A stretch of 64,000 nucleotides of DNA, from assembly GCA_965153355.1 (NCBI GenBank), contig OZ231127.1, positions 11,408,001 to 11,472,000 of the forward strand, in the 5' to 3' direction. Shown here one piece after another: positions 1-64,000 of the stretch. The notes beneath the pieces are model-generated. The model did no database searches and was not told the origin of the DNA. It saw only the letters and a program-made list of their open reading frames with translations. Made by a program: the position numbers and the translations under genes. This DNA is from Flaccisagitta enflata (Eukaryota > Chaetognatha > Sagittoidea > Aphragmophora). Numbering within the stretch: the first letter of the stretch is position 1; each line of letters opens with the position of its first letter.

Positions 1-244
1 TATACGCTCCAGGTAGGTAATTATAGAAGTAGAGGATATATTGGATAATAAGCTTCAGGTCCTGAGCACTCCAACAATCCCTATAGCAGGCCCCCCATTA
101 CTAGCGCGCACACAAACACACACAGTCCTCCCTCCTTTTATTTTCTTTACCTCAGTATCAACTTTTGGGCTATCTTGCATGTGTACATCTCTTTTTGATT
201 TGCATGGAATTGTTTGATATAATTGACCTCTAAATTTTTTTCAG

Positions 245-64000
<63,756 letters not shown>

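Overview
This window is nuclear DNA from a eukaryote, most probably an invertebrate animal. It has spliceosomal GT-AG introns, intron-split genes on both strands, tRNA genes with internal A and B boxes, TA-flanked inverted-repeat elements of Tc1/mariner and pogo type, and a very heavy load of microsatellites. The species cannot be named from the sequence alone. No bacterial-type operon, CRISPR array or viral gene was recognised.

Two protein-coding genes were reconstructed by hand from splice sites and reading-phase continuity. (1) A WD40-repeat gene on the + strand enters at the left edge and leaves at the right edge. Seventeen exons (245 to 64000) join in frame into about 597 codons with eight or more propeller blades. 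Its eighth intron is about 42 kb long (12625-55002). (2) Inside that intron, on the - strand, lies a complete-looking gene of 11 exons (40646 down to 15721, about 1037 aa). It encodes a type II membrane protein with two consecutive GT31 (beta-1,3-glycosyltransferase) domains. The first domain has lost key residues (DDD to KDD, EDV to YDV); the second keeps IDDDMFVN and EDVFVTG.

The seventh intron of the GT31 gene (17636-34022) is mostly one tandem array (about 18490-32222). It holds about 90 units of a 154-bp repeat, each carrying a tRNA-Leu(TAA) gene, an oligo-T terminator and a spacer. The array is therefore nested in a GT31 intron that is itself nested in a WD40 intron. Two single tRNA-Leu(TAA) genes and one tRNA-Gln(TTG) gene sit in other WD40 introns, all on the + strand.

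The rest is repeats. More than 20 copies belong to an element family with a terminal hairpin, a (GTCN)n core and a 3' hairpin, resembling DINE-1/HINE and mini-me elements. There are about a dozen inverted-repeat elements of the MITE type, including a mariner remnant. There is a foldback element with internal minisatellites, and several minisatellites. Several local duplications copied the edges of coding exons together with their splice sites. Layout: 1-12.6 kb, WD40 exons 1-8; 12.6-15.7 kb, intron repeats; 15.7-17.6 kb, 3' GT31 exons; 18.5-32.2 kb, tRNA array; 32.5-34.0 kb, mariner and pogo-like elements; 34.0-40.6 kb, 5' GT31 exons; 40.7-55.0 kb, repeat-rich intron; 55.0-64.0 kb, WD40 exons 9-17.
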